DNA from: Hydrogenophilales bacterium | Lineage (GTDB): Bacteria > Pseudomonadota > Gammaproteobacteria > Burkholderiales > Thiobacillaceae | Assembly: GCA_024636675.1 (NCBI GenBank) | Contig: JAGXGM010000037.1 | Span: forward strand, 1 to 64,000 | Direction of reading: 5' to 3' | Length of the DNA: 64,000 bases | Part shown: positions 22,892 to 33,361 of the stretch, one piece after another | How the letters are laid out: every line of letters starts with the position of its first letter | How positions within the stretch are numbered: the first letter of the stretch is position 1 | Notes under the pieces: model-generated | What the model was told of the DNA's origin: nothing | Seen by the model: only the letters and a program-made list of their open reading frames with translations | Databases searched by the model: none | Made by a program: the position numbers and the translations under genes

Positions 22892-23968
22892 TCACAAACC
22901 TTTAACCACTGCGTCGCCCATCTCGCTGCATGACACGTTCTGCGTGCCTGCGGTCCAGATGTCGCCGGTGCGCAGGCCCTGCGCGATCACCTTCTTCACT
23001 GCGTTCTCGATGCGATCGGCAGTCGCCAGGTCGGCGAAGGTGTAGCGGTACATCATCGCCACCGACAGGATCGTCGCCAGCGGATTGGCCAGGTTCTGGC
23101 CGGCGATATCGGGTGCCGAGCCGTGGATCGGCTCGTACATGCCCTTGTTGTGTTCGTCCAGGGAAGCCGACGGCAGCATGCCGATCGATCCCGACAGCAT
23201 CGAGGCCGCATCGGACAGAATATCGCCGAAGATGTTGCCCGTGACGATGGTGTCGAACTGCTTGGGCGCGCGGATCAGCTGCATTGCCGCGTTGTCGACG
23301 TACATGTGCGAGAGTGCGACCTCGGGGTAGTCCTTCGACACCTCGATCATCACTTCCTTCCACAGCTCGGAGCATTCCAGCACGTTGGCCTTCTCGACCG
23401 AGCACAGCTTTTTGCCCCGCTTCATGGCGATACCGAAAGCGACGTGCGCGACACGGCGCACTTCGGATTCGGCATACAGCATGGTGTTGAAGCCGACGCG
23501 CTCGCTCCCCCTGGTTGGGCTTGGCCGCATTTCGATGCCGCGCGGCTGGCCGAAATAGACGTCGCCGGTGAGTTCGCGCACGATCATGAGGTCGAGTCCG
23601 GACACCACTTCGGGTTTCAGCGAGGACGCCGACGCGAGCTCGGGATACAGCAGCGCCGGGCGCAGGTTGGCGAAGAGATTCAATTCCTTGCGGATGCGCA
23701 AGAGGCCGCGCTCGGGGCGCAGCGGACGGTCGAGTGCATCGTACTGCGGGCCGCCGACGGCGCCGAGCAGCACCGCGTCGGCGTCGCGCGCGAGCTTCAG
23801 CGTCGCTTCCGGCAACGGATCGCCCGCCACGTCGTAGCCGGCGCCGCCGATGGGCGCAGTTTCCAATTCGATCTTCGCGCCATCATTGCGCAGCACGTCG
23901 AGCACCTTGACGGCCTGCGCAACGATTTCGGGGCCAATGCCGTCACCCGGCAACACTGCAATTTTCAT
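22892..23968 (-). CDS. leuB: 3-isopropylmalate dehydrogenase
   Basis: [44 protein letters not shown]. Confidence 0.97.
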   Translation of the reverse strand: MKIAVLPGDGIGPEIVAQAVKVLDVLRNDGAKIELETAPIGGAGYDVAGDPLPEATLKLARDADAVLLGAVGGPQYDALDRPLRPERGLLRIRKELNLFANLRPALLYPELASASSLKPEVVSGLDLMIVRELTGDVYFGQPRGIEMRPSPTRGSERVGFNTMLYAESEVRRVAHVAFGIAMKRGKKLCSVEKANVLECSELWKEVMIEVSKDYPEVALSHMYVDNAAMQLIRAPKQFDTIVTGNIFGDILSDAASMLSGSIGMLPSASLDEHNKGMYEPIHGSAPDIAGQNLANPLATILSVAMMYRYTFADLATADRIENAVKKVIAQGLRTGDIWTAGTQNVSCSEMGDAVVKGL

Positions 23969-24010
23969 GTTCTAAAACCTTTTGTCCGCGATACGCAGAT
24001 CAGTTATCAA

Positions 24011-24649
24011 TCAGGCAAACAGCCATGGCGCCTCGACACGGCGCCGTTCTTCATACGCCATGATTTTCTCGCCCTGCAACAGGGTCAGGCCGATGTCGTC
24101 CAGACCATTGAGCATGCGATGCTTGCGGCCGCCATCGACCTCGAACGCCAGCACCTCGCCGCCCGGCGTGGTGACGGTCTGCTTGTCCAGATTCACCTTG
24201 AGACGGTAACCCTTGCTGACTTCGCATTCGCGGAACAGGCGTTCAACCGTGGCGGCATCGAGCACGATCGGCAGGATGCCGTTCTTGAAGCAGTTGTTGT
24301 AGAAGATGTCGGCGTAGGACGGCGCGATGATGGCGCGAAAGCCGTAGTCCTCCAGCGCCCACGGCGCATGCTCGCGGCTCGACCCGCAGCCGAAGTTGTC
24401 GCGCGCCAGCAGCACCGAAGCGCCCTTGTAGCGCGGGAAGTTCAGCACGAATTCCGGATTCGGCTTACGCGTGGCGGGATCCATGCCCGGCTCGCCGTGG
24501 TCGAGATAACGCCATTCGTCGAACAGGTTTGGGCCGAAACCGGCGCGCTTGATCGACTTCAGGAATTGCTTCGGAATGATTGCATCGGTATCCACGTTGG
24601 CACGATCCAACGGCACGACCAATCCATCCAACAATGTGAACTTGCGCAT
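24011..24649 (-). CDS. leuD: 3-isopropylmalate dehydratase small subunit
   Basis: [37 protein letters not shown]. Confidence 0.96.
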   Translation of the reverse strand: MRKFTLLDGLVVPLDRANVDTDAIIPKQFLKSIKRAGFGPNLFDEWRYLDHGEPGMDPATRKPNPEFVLNFPRYKGASVLLARDNFGCGSSREHAPWALEDYGFRAIIAPSYADIFYNNCFKNGILPIVLDAATVERLFRECEVSKGYRLKVNLDKQTVTTPGGEVLAFEVDGGRKHRMLNGLDDIGLTLLQGEKIMAYEERRRVEAPWLFA

Positions 24650-24915
24650 CACTTGCTCGCTTCCTCTAGTTTTTCGCCGCCTTTTTGCATCTTCTCGCCG
24701 ACCCATTCGCCTGCCTTCTTGATGCCACGTTCGGTCGCTTCTGCGCCTTTTTTGACACCGCGCTTTGTCGCCTCGACACCCTTTTCGATGCCTCGCTCCG
24801 TGGCCTCCGCGCCCTTCTTGATGGTTTCGCCCGTCTTTTGGGCAACGCTTTTCTTTTCAGCCCATGCACCTTGCGCCGTCGCCAGCAACAGCAACAATCC
24901 AAAAACTTGCTTCAT
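24649..24915 (-). CDS. Small exported protein with 11-residue repeats
   Basis: [19 protein letters not shown] signal peptide, then [44 protein letters not shown]. Confidence 0.8.
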   Translation of the reverse strand: MKQVFGLLLLLATAQGAWAEKKSVAQKTGETIKKGAEATERGIEKGVEATKRGVKKGAEATERGIKKAGEWVGEKMQKGGEKLEEASK

Positions 24916-24918
24916 TGC

Positions 24919-26322
24919 TTACTCCTGTCGCACATCGGCGAAATGTCCGGCACACGCGGCGGCAGCGGCCATCGCCGGACTGAGCAGATGGGTTCTGCCG
25001 CCCTGCCCCTGCCGCCCCTCAAAATTGCGGTTGGACGTTGAGGCGCAGCGCTCGCCCGGCTCCAATCGGTCGGCGTTCATTGCCAGGCACATCGAGCAGC
25101 CCGGTTCGCGCCACTCGAATCCAGCCTCGATAAAGATCTTGTCCAGGCCTTCGGCCTCGGCCTGCTGCTTGACCAGGCCGGAACCCGGCACCACCATCGC
25201 CAGCTTGACGTTGGAAGCGACCTTGCGACCCTTCGCCACAGCGGCGGCTTCCCGGAGGTCCTCGATCCGCGAATTGGTACAGGAACCGATGAACACCTTG
25301 TCGACCGGAATCTCGGCGATCGGCGTACCTGCCTGCAAACCCATGTATTCCAGCGCACGCGTCCAGTCCTGTCGCTTGACCTCGCTCGGCGCATTGGCCG
25401 GGTCGGGCACGCGGCCACCGATGGTCGTCACCATCTCGGGCGAGGTGCCCCAGGTGACCTGCGGCTCGATCTTCGCGGCATCGAGTTCGACCACGCGGTC
25501 GAATCTGGCATCGGCATCCGAGTGCAGCGTGTTCCACCACGCCACCGCCTGATCCCAGGCTGCGCCCTTGGGCGAATAGGGACGGCCCTTAACGTAGTCG
25601 ATCGTGGTCTGATCGACTGCCACCATGCCGGCGCGCGCGCCGGCCTCGATCGCCATGTTGCACAGCGTCATGCGGCCTTCCATCGACAGCGCTCGAATCG
25701 CCAGGCCACCGAACTCGATGGCATAGCCGGTGCCGCCGGCGGTACCGATCTCGCCGATGATGGCGAGCGCGATGTCCTTCGCGGTCACGCCGCGGCCGAG
25801 CTGGCCCCCGACCTTGACCAGCATGGTCTTCGACGGCTTCTGCCACAGACATTGCGTGGCCAGCACGTGCTCGACCTCGGAGGTGCCGATGCCGAAGGCC
25901 AATGCCCCAAAAGCGCCATGCGTCGACGTATGCGAGTCGCCGCACACTACGGTCATGCCGGGCAGGGTCAGGCCTTCTTCGGGGCCGATGACATGAACGA
26001 TACCCTGACGGATGTCGTCCATCTTGAACTCGGTAATGCCGAACTCGGCGCAATTGGCGTCGAGCGTTTCCACCTGCAGGCGCGAGATCGGGTCGGCGAT
26101 GCCCTGGCTGCGGTCGGTGGTCGGCACGTTGTGGTCGGGCACGGCGATGGCCGCATCCACCCGGCGGGGGGTGCGGTGGGCAAGCTTCAGCCCCTCAAAC
26201 GCCTGCGGGCTGGTGACTTCATGGACCAAATGGCGATCGATATAGAGCAATGTGGTGCCGTCGGCCTCGACATGGACCACGTGGGCGTCCCACAATTTCT
26301 GGAATAAGGTGAGTCCTGACAT
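24919..26322 (-). CDS. leuC: 3-isopropylmalate dehydratase large subunit
   Basis: [58 protein letters not shown]. Confidence 0.97.
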   Translation of the reverse strand: MSGLTLFQKLWDAHVVHVEADGTTLLYIDRHLVHEVTSPQAFEGLKLAHRTPRRVDAAIAVPDHNVPTTDRSQGIADPISRLQVETLDANCAEFGITEFKMDDIRQGIVHVIGPEEGLTLPGMTVVCGDSHTSTHGAFGALAFGIGTSEVEHVLATQCLWQKPSKTMLVKVGGQLGRGVTAKDIALAIIGEIGTAGGTGYAIEFGGLAIRALSMEGRMTLCNMAIEAGARAGMVAVDQTTIDYVKGRPYSPKGAAWDQAVAWWNTLHSDADARFDRVVELDAAKIEPQVTWGTSPEMVTTIGGRVPDPANAPSEVKRQDWTRALEYMGLQAGTPIAEIPVDKVFIGSCTNSRIEDLREAAAVAKGRKVASNVKLAMVVPGSGLVKQQAEAEGLDKIFIEAGFEWREPGCSMCLAMNADRLEPGERCASTSNRNFEGRQGQGGRTHLLSPAMAAAAACAGHFADVRQE

Positions 26323-26382
26323 GCGGAATAAGGCGTAACAGCGCGTAAAACGCTGATTATTTCATAGCTTGGGCTGTTTCCA

Positions 26383-27546
26383 TCAATATGAATGGGATGC
26401 TGGCACGGGTTTTGTTTTTCCCCACACAGCGTACACCGCCCATGCCATTGCCGCGCTGACCGCAGCCAGGGTGAAAGTCCATGCCGACCCCAGCGTGTCC
26501 CAGGTCAACCCGCTGGCCAACCCGCCGATGGTGCCGCCGACGCCGTAGGACAGGCTGGTGTAGAGTGCCTGTCCACGCGCCTGGTGGCGCCCGCGAAAAT
26601 GCTGGTGGATCAGCGCCACCGCCGCCGCGTGATAAGTGCCGAAGGTGAAGGCGTGCAGGGTCTGCGCGCCCCACACAAGCCAGGCCGATTCCACCCCCCA
26701 GGCGATCAGCAGGAAGCGCAGCACCGCCAGCGCGAAGCTGGTCAGGATCAGCTGGCGCGGCGTCACCCGGGCGAAGATGCGTGGAATGATCAGGAAAATG
26801 CCGATTTCGCAGATCACCCCGAGTGCCCACAGCCAGCCGACGGTGGACTTGTCGTAACCATGGTCGACCAGATAAATGGAATAGAAGGTGTAGTACGGCC
26901 CGTGCGTCACCGCCATCAGCATGCAGGCGGCCAGCAGTGACGCCACCTCAGGCCGTTTCAGGATATCCCACCCTGAATGCTGGTCGGTGGGGTGCGGCAG
27001 GATCTCGGCCTCGGGGATCACCCGCGCGAACGCGACGATGCCCAGCATCACCGCCAGTACCGCCCACGGCAGCCAGCGGATCGAAATGGTGTCGAAGGCA
27101 TAGCCCAACCCCACCACCATCAGGATGAAGCCGACCGACCCCCACAGGCGGATGCGGCCGTAGTCGAGGGTGCGCTCGCCCAGATGGGACAGGGTCATCG
27201 CCTCGACCAGCGGCAGCGACGCGCTCCAGAAGAAGCTCAGCGCCGCCATCACCGCGAACAGCCACCAGAAACTGCTGCCGATGAATACCCCGGCAAATAC
27301 CAGCACACTGCCGATCGCCGCGATTTGCACGATCGCCGTACGGCGACCGGTGCGGTCGGCAATATGCCCCCAGATATTGGGCGCAAAAATCCGCATCACC
27401 TGCAGCAGCGACATCAGCACGCCGATCTGAAATGCGTTGAACGCCAGCGATTGCAGATACAGCCCCCAGAATGGCGACATCGCGCCGACGAAGGCGAAGT
27501 AGAAAAAATAGAAACCGGACAGACGCCAGTAGGGAACAGCATTCAT
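26383..27546 (-). CDS. MFS transporter (HcaT/3-phenylpropionate-permease-like)
   Basis: 387 aa, 12 TM-like; WRLSGFYFFYFAFVGAMSPFWGLYLQSLAFNAFQIGVLMS. Confidence 0.85.
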   Translation of the reverse strand: MNAVPYWRLSGFYFFYFAFVGAMSPFWGLYLQSLAFNAFQIGVLMSLLQVMRIFAPNIWGHIADRTGRRTAIVQIAAIGSVLVFAGVFIGSSFWWLFAVMAALSFFWSASLPLVEAMTLSHLGERTLDYGRIRLWGSVGFILMVVGLGYAFDTISIRWLPWAVLAVMLGIVAFARVIPEAEILPHPTDQHSGWDILKRPEVASLLAACMLMAVTHGPYYTFYSIYLVDHGYDKSTVGWLWALGVICEIGIFLIIPRIFARVTPRQLILTSFALAVLRFLLIAWGVESAWLVWGAQTLHAFTFGTYHAAAVALIHQHFRGRHQARGQALYTSLSYGVGGTIGGLASGLTWDTLGSAWTFTLAAVSAAMAWAVYAVWGKTKPVPASHSY

Positions 27547-27605
27547 TCGGCCGGATTATCCCTGAGCTTGGCGCCGAATCCGCACGCGCCGATGGATTCG
27601 GCCGG

Positions 27606-27993
27606 CTATTTGGCCGCGGAGCGCCGCCTCACCGTTTCGCCGGCCACGACGAAGACGCCATTGCCGCGATGGTGCAACGTCTGCGGTTGCCTGATCGCGG
27701 TGTCGACCCACGCCTTCACCACCTCGAGGATGAAGAAATTGTAGCGATTGACCGACCGGGTGTCGGCCACCCGGCATTTCGAGGCTGGCAGAGCATTCGG
27801 CAATCAGCGGCGGTTTCACCTCCGCGGCGGCAACCGGCGTGAGGCCGTATCGGGCAAACTTTTCGCCGGTGCGGCCGGAGCAGTTGCCAATGCCCACCAC
27901 CTGCTTCGACAGTTCCAGCGTCGGGATATTGATCACGCATTCCCGGGTCCACCTCAGCGTGTCGAACGAGGCATTGCGGGCCGCACCAGGCAA
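27606..27993 (-). pseudogene. Flavin reductase-like (FMN-binding split-barrel) pseudogene
   Basis: DTLRWTRECVINIPTLELSKQVVGIGNCSGRTGEKFARYGLTPV...PPLIAECSASLE in one frame, then CRVADTRSVNRYNFFILEVVKAWVD...LHHRGNGVFVVAGETVRR in the next; frameshift at TTT 27777-27779; N-terminus missing. Confidence 0.75.
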
Positions 27994-28073
27994 TGACTCT
28001 TGTATCCGGAGGCAGCTGGCCTATTCTGAATCTATCCTGAATGTGTTAGCAAATGCCTTTGAAGGAGATTGCC

Positions 28074-28445
28074 ATGGAGCATGTATCAGCCGACATCAAC
28101 AAGCTCATCCGGGAACCGGCGGCGGACCCCGGCTTTCCCAATGCCCCGCTCAACTGGACCCGGGACGATGCTGAAAAAATTGCGCACGAGGAAGGCCTTG
28201 AGCTCACAGAAGATCATTGGGAAACCATTCGCGCCCTGCAAAACTATTACGCCCACCATGAAGACGAAACCATCATCAACCTGCGCGAATTGCACGACGC
28301 CCTGGATGAGCGCTTTCACCAAAAAGGCGGCCTGAAATATCTATACACCTTGTTTCCGGGCGGACCCATTGCCCAGAGTTGCCGTCTGGCCGGGCTGAAG
28401 GCACCGTTCATCGCCACCGACCCCAGCTTTGGCAGTGTGGCTTAG
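28074..28445 (+). CDS. DsrC/TusE family sulfur-transfer protein, variant C-terminus
   Basis: NWTRDDAEKIAHEEGLELTEDHWETIRALQNYY, KYLYTLFPGGPIAQSCRLAGLK; SD AAGGAGA upstream of ATG 28074. Confidence 0.88.
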   Translation: MEHVSADINKLIREPAADPGFPNAPLNWTRDDAEKIAHEEGLELTEDHWETIRALQNYYAHHEDETIINLRELHDALDERFHQKGGLKYLYTLFPGGPIAQSCRLAGLKAPFIATDPSFGSVA

Positions 28446-28786
28446 CCGGTAGTTGCGGCATGTAGCGATGGCGATGGGGGTGACGAGCCTGCAGGCAGTC
28501 CCACACCCCGTGAGCAGGAAGCCCCCAGCAGTCGCACCAGCGCGCGCCCGAATCAGCGGGCCATCCATGCGTTTTTGTCGCGCCAGTTGAGACGGGGATC
28601 GTCGGCCATACAATCCGCACGACTTGCTGTAGCCGCAGTCACGCTTGCCCCCCAGCCACGATGCAGTCCGAGACGCGGGCGGCCTGCCTGTGCTTGATCA
28701 ACGGCGAAAATACCCACATACTGAAACGGTTGCCTTTCTTCTCCAGGCCCTTTGCCTAACTTTTACGCCAGGTATTCAAGCTTCCT

Positions 28787-29584
28787 TTGGCTCCGCTGAC
28801 CCTATCCCCCCAAATCGACCTGCAAGACCTGCAGCTCGACGACGCACGCGCCTTGCTCAAGCACGACGCCAAGGAGATCCAGCAGGAAGCAGAGGAATCA
28901 CCCACTGGCTATTTGCAGCGCGTGATCGACGGGTTGTGCGAGATCTCACTCAAGGATCCATTGACGGGGCTGGGCAACCGCCGCCATCTCCGCTCGATAC
29001 TCGAACGCTCGATCGAAACCGTCGCACGTTCCGGTGAATCGGTGTTGCTGCTGCTGCTGGACATCGACCACTTCAAGTCCATCAACGACACCTATGGGCA
29101 CCAGGCCGGCGACCAGGTACTGCAGGCGATTGCCAACTGCCTGGCGGACTGCGTGCGGCCGATGGATACAGTCGTCCGCTACGGCGGCGAAGAATTCGCG
29201 GTGATCCTGCCCCACTGTCCCCCCCTTTTCGGGCGCGCGGTGGCCGAGCGGATTCGCCAAACCGTTGCGTCACTCTCGATACCCGTCTCACCCCTGATCA
29301 ACGTCCAGGCCACCATCAGCATCGGCGGTGCCTACGCGCCAGAATGGGTGCGCTCTACCGCCGATCTGTGGATCGAGCGCGCCGACCAGCAGCTCTACCG
29401 CGCAAAATCCAGTGGCCGCAACCAGGTATGCCTGGATCAACCAAGAGAACTTTCGGTCAGCGCAGAGGAAAAAGGGCTGTTGTTTGCCCATATCGCCACG
29501 GAAGAGGCGACCATGATTAGAAATCTTTCGGGCGATGCCCCCCTTGACCTCCAAGGCAACGCCACGAAGCGAGTAAACGCATGA
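28787..29584 (+). CDS. GGDEF-domain diguanylate cyclase
   Basis: [49 protein letters not shown]-site-like RPMD five residues before GGEEF; TTG start from the track. Confidence 0.9.
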   Translation: MAPLTLSPQIDLQDLQLDDARALLKHDAKEIQQEAEESPTGYLQRVIDGLCEISLKDPLTGLGNRRHLRSILERSIETVARSGESVLLLLLDIDHFKSINDTYGHQAGDQVLQAIANCLADCVRPMDTVVRYGGEEFAVILPHCPPLFGRAVAERIRQTVASLSIPVSPLINVQATISIGGAYAPEWVRSTADLWIERADQQLYRAKSSGRNQVCLDQPRELSVSAEEKGLLFAHIATEEATMIRNLSGDAPLDLQGNATKRVNA

Positions 29585-30417
29585 ACGATGTAATGAGCCC
29601 AACCGCCGGCCACCCGAGCACGGCCAAGCTTCCCCTGAAACCACTGGGCAAAGTCATCGCGGTCACCAGTGGAAAAGGCGGGGTCGGAAAAACCTTCGTC
29701 TCCGCCAACCTCGCTGCTGCGCTGGCCAAACGCGGTCACAAGGTGCTGGTGCTCGACGCCGATCTCGGCCTCGCCAATCTCGACGTGGTACTCAACCTGT
29801 ACCCCAAGACCACGCTTCACGACGTGTTCACCGGAAAGGCGAAGCTTGAAGACGCCATTCTTCCGGCGCCGGGCGGTTTTTCGGTGTTGCTGGCGGGGTC
29901 CGGCATGGTCGAGTATTCACGCCTGACACCCGAAGTACGTGACGAATTCCTGCGCATCATCAGCAGCCTGGTGCCGCATTACGATGTTGTTCTGCTGGAT
30001 ACCGGCGCCGGGATTTCCGATGTCGTCCTGTTCGCGGTCTCGCTGGCGTCCGAAGTGCTGATGGTCGCTACCCCCGAGCCGACCTCGCTCACCGACGCCT
30101 ATGCCACCATCAAAGTACTGGTAGGGCAGCAACAGCGGCAAATCGTGCGCGTAGTTGTCAACCAGGCCTCCCGACCCGGTTCTGGCCTGACCATCACGAA
30201 TCAGCTGCAACAGGTCCTCGACCGCTTCGTTGTCACCGAGCCCGACCGCCCGATCCGTCTGATCCACATGGGTGACATTCCTGTCGACCCCGAAGTCCGC
30301 CAGGCGATCATGCGACGCCAGTTGCTGATGCAAACCACGCCCGGCTGCCCTGCCGGTGTGGCCATTTCGCAACTCGCCCGCAAACTGGAAGAAAGCGTCA
30401 TCCCCAAGCCCGCGTAA
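29581..30417 (+). CDS. MinD/ParA-family ATPase (FlhG-like)
   Basis: [51 protein letters not shown] overlap with the GGDEF gene. Confidence 0.9.
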   Translation: MNDVMSPTAGHPSTAKLPLKPLGKVIAVTSGKGGVGKTFVSANLAAALAKRGHKVLVLDADLGLANLDVVLNLYPKTTLHDVFTGKAKLEDAILPAPGGFSVLLAGSGMVEYSRLTPEVRDEFLRIISSLVPHYDVVLLDTGAGISDVVLFAVSLASEVLMVATPEPTSLTDAYATIKVLVGQQQRQIVRVVVNQASRPGSGLTITNQLQQVLDRFVVTEPDRPIRLIHMGDIPVDPEVRQAIMRRQLLMQTTPGCPAGVAISQLARKLEESVIPKPA

Positions 30418-30434
30418 TCCGGACAAGTCGGGGC

Positions 30435-30449
30435 GGCGGATACTCCGCC
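30435..30449. terminator. Possible hairpin between convergent genes
   Basis: GGCGGA-tac-TCCGCC; no T-tract. Confidence 0.3.
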
Positions 30450-31280
30450 CTAATGTTGAACGACAGCGGGAACCGACTTGACCAGCGCTTCCACCTTGTC
30501 CGGTCCCATCCGCAATAACACCCCGATCTCGCGATAATCATCCGGCAAGGCATCGTTGTCCCAGCCTTGGGCAGAATGCCGTGCCAAATTGGCCGCCAGT
30601 TTCACATTGCGCACCCGGGTCGTATTCGCCTGCGCCGGATCCGTCAGGTTCAGCAGCAATTCTGGCAGCTTCCATTCGATCGTCAGCTGGCGCTGAAATT
30701 CAATGCCGGTAAAACCCATCACCTCTTTCTGCACATCCGCACTGCGCAGTGTGGTGTCGGCCGCCTGCCGCTTCTGGATTTCGAGCATCGGTCCGGGGTT
30801 GAAACACCACATCAGCATTTCGGCTACATGGTAGAGCAGCGCCGACACGTGGACCTCTTCCGCATGCAGGTCGTGCAGGCGCAGCGCCCAGTCGTATGCG
30901 TAATGCGCCGAACGCTGCGCACGCCGTACCGTATGCAGCAGATGCAGCAGCGCCTCGATGTGGCCATCCAGCATATCTTCCGAAATCGGCGTCGCCGGCA
31001 CCTCGCGAAAGAAAGCATCGAGGCCCATCATGAGCAGCGTTTCCTTCACATCCACAAGTTCATATTTCTGGTTGCGATGCTTGTGCGTCTGCATATAGCG
31101 CAGCAGCTTGACCGTCATCAGCGGGTCGTCGGTCACGACATTGGCAATGCTGCGGGCATTGAGCGATGATTCATCGACGCGCAGGCGTTCGAGTTCGCGC
31201 GCTGTGTGCTTTAAGACAGGAATATCCGCCTGCCCCAAAAAGGCGAGCCAGCCTGCCATGCTTTTAGGTTGCTGCGACAT
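30450..31280 (-). CDS. HDOD-domain protein
   Basis: DIPVLKHTARELERLRVDESSLNARSIANVVTDDPLMTVKLLRYMQT...ETLLMMGLDAFF. Confidence 0.8.
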   Translation of the reverse strand: MSQQPKSMAGWLAFLGQADIPVLKHTARELERLRVDESSLNARSIANVVTDDPLMTVKLLRYMQTHKHRNQKYELVDVKETLLMMGLDAFFREVPATPISEDMLDGHIEALLHLLHTVRRAQRSAHYAYDWALRLHDLHAEEVHVSALLYHVAEMLMWCFNPGPMLEIQKRQAADTTLRSADVQKEVMGFTGIEFQRQLTIEWKLPELLLNLTDPAQANTTRVRNVKLAANLARHSAQGWDNDALPDDYREIGVLLRMGPDKVEALVKSVPAVVQH

Positions 31281-31754
31281 CTTCTCTCCATGACTGCCGG
31301 CGTGACACATTGGCCGTGATTGCACACCCAAGTGCTGAATCGGTGTCTCCCGTCTTAACTTGAATCCATTCCGATTGGGCAGGGGAATATTGATGGATCG
31401 CGACCCGGCTGAAACGGATCCATTTCGTCATGCCGGCATCCAACGCGCGCCGTGGCGGCAAGGTGACAGGTAAACAAGTTATTGATCACCGGCACCGATA
31501 ACCCAAAACAAGTAGGCCAGCATGAACATTCGCCATAGTGAAGCCCATAGCAATTTTCAGCAAGGCATCGAACAGCAGGTCCAGCTACGCCACTCACGCC
31601 CATCTGTGTTGCCGTTATTACTGAAGACTGCCGGCTGAGTTCACCAAACAACGGCCAAAACCAGGCACGATCAGGACTTTCGGATAAGACATGAAGCTCG
31701 ACCGTTTTCGTTCTGCACTAGACTGAAACCAATGACAGCCTCCAAGGAGAATTC

Positions 31755-32318
31755 ATGATGTTCATTGTTTCAGCGCTACGCATTTCTATTCCTGCGCTGC
31801 TATTCATGGCCCTGTTTCTGGCTGCGGCGCCGGCTCGCGCCGCCAGCGCCGCCGAAATTGACCGGGAGGTCGATCGGGCCTTGGCAGCATTCAAGAAAAT
31901 CGAAGGCGGCAAAGCTTTCCTCGAGATTGCCAAGGGGGTGCTGGTGTTTCCCAAGGTCTACAAAGTCGGGATCGGTGTGGGCGGCGAATACGGCGAAGGG
32001 GCTCTGCGGATCGGTGGGGAAACCGTCGATTACTACAGCACAGCCGCCGCTTCCATCGGGTTCCAACTGGGCGCGCAAGCCAAAAGCATTGTGGTGATAT
32101 TCACGGAGGAATCCGCCCTCAAGAAATTCCGTGAAAGCGAAGGCTGGAAGGTGGGTGTCGATGGTTCCGTGGCCCTGCTGGACATCGGCGTCGGCAAGGC
32201 CGTGGACACCACCAACATCAAGGATCCAGTGATCGGCTTCGTCTTTGGCCAGAAGGGCCTGATGTATAACCTTACGCTTGAAGGTACGAAATTCACCAAG
32301 CTGGACAAGAAGAAATAG
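31755..32318 (+). CDS. SYLF-domain (Ysc84-like) lipid-binding protein
   Basis: Signal peptide; FLEIAKGVLVFPKVYKVGIGVGGEYGEGALRIGG...YYSTAAASIGFQLGAQAKSIVVIFTEESALKKFRES. Confidence 0.9.
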   Translation: MMFIVSALRISIPALLFMALFLAAAPARAASAAEIDREVDRALAAFKKIEGGKAFLEIAKGVLVFPKVYKVGIGVGGEYGEGALRIGGETVDYYSTAAASIGFQLGAQAKSIVVIFTEESALKKFRESEGWKVGVDGSVALLDIGVGKAVDTTNIKDPVIGFVFGQKGLMYNLTLEGTKFTKLDKKK

Positions 32319-32442
32319 TCACTAATTCAGCGTCTTGAGTCCTGGACCGACGGACAAATTTCGTCGATCTGTCGTCTGCCAAACACAAGCGTGCGCAGTC
32401 CGGGGCTCGAGACCTGCACACCCGATAGGCTGGACACTTAAT

Positions 32443-32832
32443 TCATGACTTCCTGCTGAGGTGCTGCCGGTCTTTGGACAATTCCGTCAGGCTCGCCGCG
32501 AACAGCCTCGGCCGCGTTCGGCTCTTGTGCCGGGCGAGCCATACAGCCCAAGCGCCAGCCGCCAGGAAAATCCCGGTCAACCCACCCAGCGCCTCGAGGC
32601 GGTATGAGTCCCAGAAGGCAACGGCAATCAATATCGCCAGCAGCACAATGCCGACGCCGAGACAGAACAGCGCTGCCAACCCGGTGACCAGGAGTGAGAT
32701 CAAGTGTTCCCGCTCTTCCGCCACATCCGCGGACAACAGTTCGAAACGGGTCTGGACGATACCGACCAGACTCGCCGAAAGTGCTTTCAGGGATTCAAAC
32801 AGGCCCACCGCAACATGAGATTCCTCAGCCAT
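32443..32832 (-). CDS. YqjE/phage-holin-like family membrane protein
   Basis: MAEESHVAVGLFESLKALSASLVGIVQTRFELLSADVAEEREHLISLLVTGLAALFCLGVGIVLLAILI. Confidence 0.8.
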   Translation of the reverse strand: MAEESHVAVGLFESLKALSASLVGIVQTRFELLSADVAEEREHLISLLVTGLAALFCLGVGIVLLAILIAVAFWDSYRLEALGGLTGIFLAAGAWAVWLARHKSRTRPRLFAASLTELSKDRQHLSRKS

Positions 32833-32840
32833 TGGCCAGG

Positions 32841-33173
32841 CTAGCGCAGCCCAATCAGCAGACCGACCACCACACCGACCCCCGCGGCGGCGCCAATGGA
32901 CTGCCATGGATGGGTGTGGACATATTCATCCGTCGCCCGGGCAGCAGCCTTGGTCTTGCCCAGCAACGCTATCTGGGCATCGGCCATGTTGGCCTTCGCC
33001 TCGGCGAGGGAGGCTTCCGCCTTGGCGCGCGCTGCGGCCACTGCCTCGCCCCCCTGGCCTGCTGTGGCCTTTAACAATGCTTCCGCATCGGTGACTACCG
33101 TCTTGAAATCATTGATCAATTGCTGTTTCGCCATGTCGGACTGGTCTGTTTCGGCTGAAAGTTGAGCGTTCAT
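32841..33173 (-). CDS. DUF883 (ElaB/YqjD-like) protein
   Basis: LINDFKTVVTDAEALLKATAGQGGEAVAAARAKAEASLAEAK...ATDEYVHTHPWQSIGAAAGVGVVVGLLIGLR. Confidence 0.9.
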   Translation of the reverse strand: MNAQLSAETDQSDMAKQQLINDFKTVVTDAEALLKATAGQGGEAVAAARAKAEASLAEAKANMADAQIALLGKTKAAARATDEYVHTHPWQSIGAAAGVGVVVGLLIGLR

Positions 33174-33361
33174 GGATATTCCCTCCTTACTGAGTTAACA
33201 ATGTAAAAAATCCGAGGCTCCCTGCAACATGCCGGAACTTTGGGCGATGGGGTTTTGACACCCCATTTTGAAGAAAAGCCCCAGAAATTTCGCCTTAAAC
33301 ACTAATCAGCCTAGTCCTTCCAAACGCCATTACAACCCGATAGCGCCCGCGCGAGTCCACA

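Noticed and set aside
23123-25552. 809-aa plus-strand ORF
   Set aside because: Antisense to leuB/leuD/leuC; Arg/His/Gln-rich shadow ORF.
28446-28786. Small ORFs between the DsrC-like and GGDEF genes
   Set aside because: Short, unrelated frames with no convincing protein signature; may be decayed DNA but not supportable.
31355-31651. 98-aa minus ORF upstream of the SYLF gene
   Set aside because: No recognisable family, no good ribosome site seen; probably chance ORF in an intergenic region.
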